Source of the DNA: Desulfobacterales bacterium
Lineage (GTDB): Bacteria; Desulfobacterota; Desulfobacteria; Desulfobacterales; UBA5852
Assembly (NCBI GenBank): GCA_016735415.1
Contig: JAERRP010000643.1
Span: 1 to 5,820 of the forward strand
Length of the DNA stretch: 5,820 nt
Direction of reading: 5' to 3'
The position numbers and the translations under genes are program-made. The notes beneath the pieces were generated by a model, which saw only the letters and a program-made list of their open reading frames with translations, was not told the DNA's origin and searched no databases. This document shows positions 5,505 through 5,820 of the stretch, piece by piece; the stretch's first letter is position 1, and the number at the start of each line of letters is the position of its first letter.

Positions 5505-5820
5505 TCAGGCGTTCGCATCGAGCATAAAGGGCCGGCGACGAACGACGATAAGCAGAAATAATCCCGAGAGGAGCATGATCAGGGACGGTGGAATGGGGAC
5601 CGGGGCTATTTGGATGCCGAAAAGTCCGGTATCAAAATCCCCGGCGCCGACGCCGAAGATATTCGCATAGTAGGTAATGTCCGGTGTGCCGCTGAAATAG
5701 ATGGATCCGGGCGATTCGATGGCGCCCAGCGTTTGGGTGGCTGTTGATATCGAGAGCCCAAGGAAATCGAAAGCCAGCGGCCCGTAACTGAGTTCGCTTA
5801 AGGTGGCCTCGAACGAGCCG
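5505..5820 (-). CDS. PEP-CTERM (VPxP-type) exported protein, C-terminal part (partial)
   Basis: The last 104 codons are present; the gene starts beyond the right edge and stops at TGA 5507-5505. The visible part is a Gly/Ser/Thr/aromatic-rich, beta-type region (for example GSIYFSGTPDITYYANIFG). A C-terminal sorting signal follows: the motif VPIPPS, the hydrophobic segment LIMLLSGLFLLIVV, the basic cluster RRR, and an eight-residue tail PFMLDANA. This three-part signal is that of PEP-CTERM/VPxPA-type proteins, which are exported and processed by an exosortase and are commonly linked to exopolysaccharide or surface structures. The motif here is the Pro-Ile-Pro-Pro variant rather than Pro-Glu-Pro. 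The tail after RRR is slightly longer than usual. No exosortase gene lies in this window, and the extracellular function cannot be told from the fragment. Confidence 0.85.
   Translation of the reverse strand, partial: GSFEATLSELSYGPLAFDFLGLSISTATQTLGAIESPGSIYFSGTPDITYYANIFGVGAGDFDTGLFGIQIAPVPIPPSLIMLLSGLFLLIVVRRRPFMLDANA

Overview
The window is a moderately GC-rich stretch of bacterial chromosome holding ordinary housekeeping, stress and redox genes. An octaheme c-type cytochrome, a PEP-CTERM exported protein and a universal-stress/GAF gene pair together suggest an anaerobic, respiratory Desulfobacterota (deltaproteobacterial) organism, perhaps near Desulfosarcina or Desulfatitalea. That placement is inferred from gene content; no marker gene confirms it.

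Layout, left to right. Positions 1-127 hold the 3' end of a plus-strand membrane protein that resembles the C-terminus of the DUF2238/YjdF family. A hairpin with a T-rich tail on the minus strand (about 135-159) follows and probably ends the leftward transcript. That transcript carries two genes read leftward: a universal stress protein (1380-913), then a single-domain GAF protein (846-292). A 9-bp inverted repeat (1478-1508) overlaps a possible minus-strand -10 element upstream of the stress gene.

Positions 1381-2167 contain no gene I can name. Short coding-like stretches switch between two reading frames around a run of ten C residues, so this may be a decayed gene. A plus-strand group follows: a METTL27-like class I SAM methyltransferase (2168-2884) whose end overlaps the start of an RlmI-type 23S rRNA m5C methyltransferase (2865-4052), then, 122 bp on, an exported octaheme cytochrome c (4175-5284). 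The two methyltransferases look translationally coupled. The cytochrome has its own strong ribosome-binding site, and its functional link to them is unclear.

The right end is read leftward: the C-terminal part of a PEP-CTERM protein (5820-5505, incomplete), followed by a possible 50-residue small protein (5493-5341). Leftward and rightward genes converge between 5285 and 5340, where I see only a very weak hairpin.

I did not find a CRISPR array, tRNA, rRNA, complete insertion sequence or obvious defence system. The points most worth a second look are the octaheme cytochrome, the inverted repeat upstream of the stress gene, the frame-switching poly-C region and the unlisted small reading frame behind the PEP-CTERM gene.
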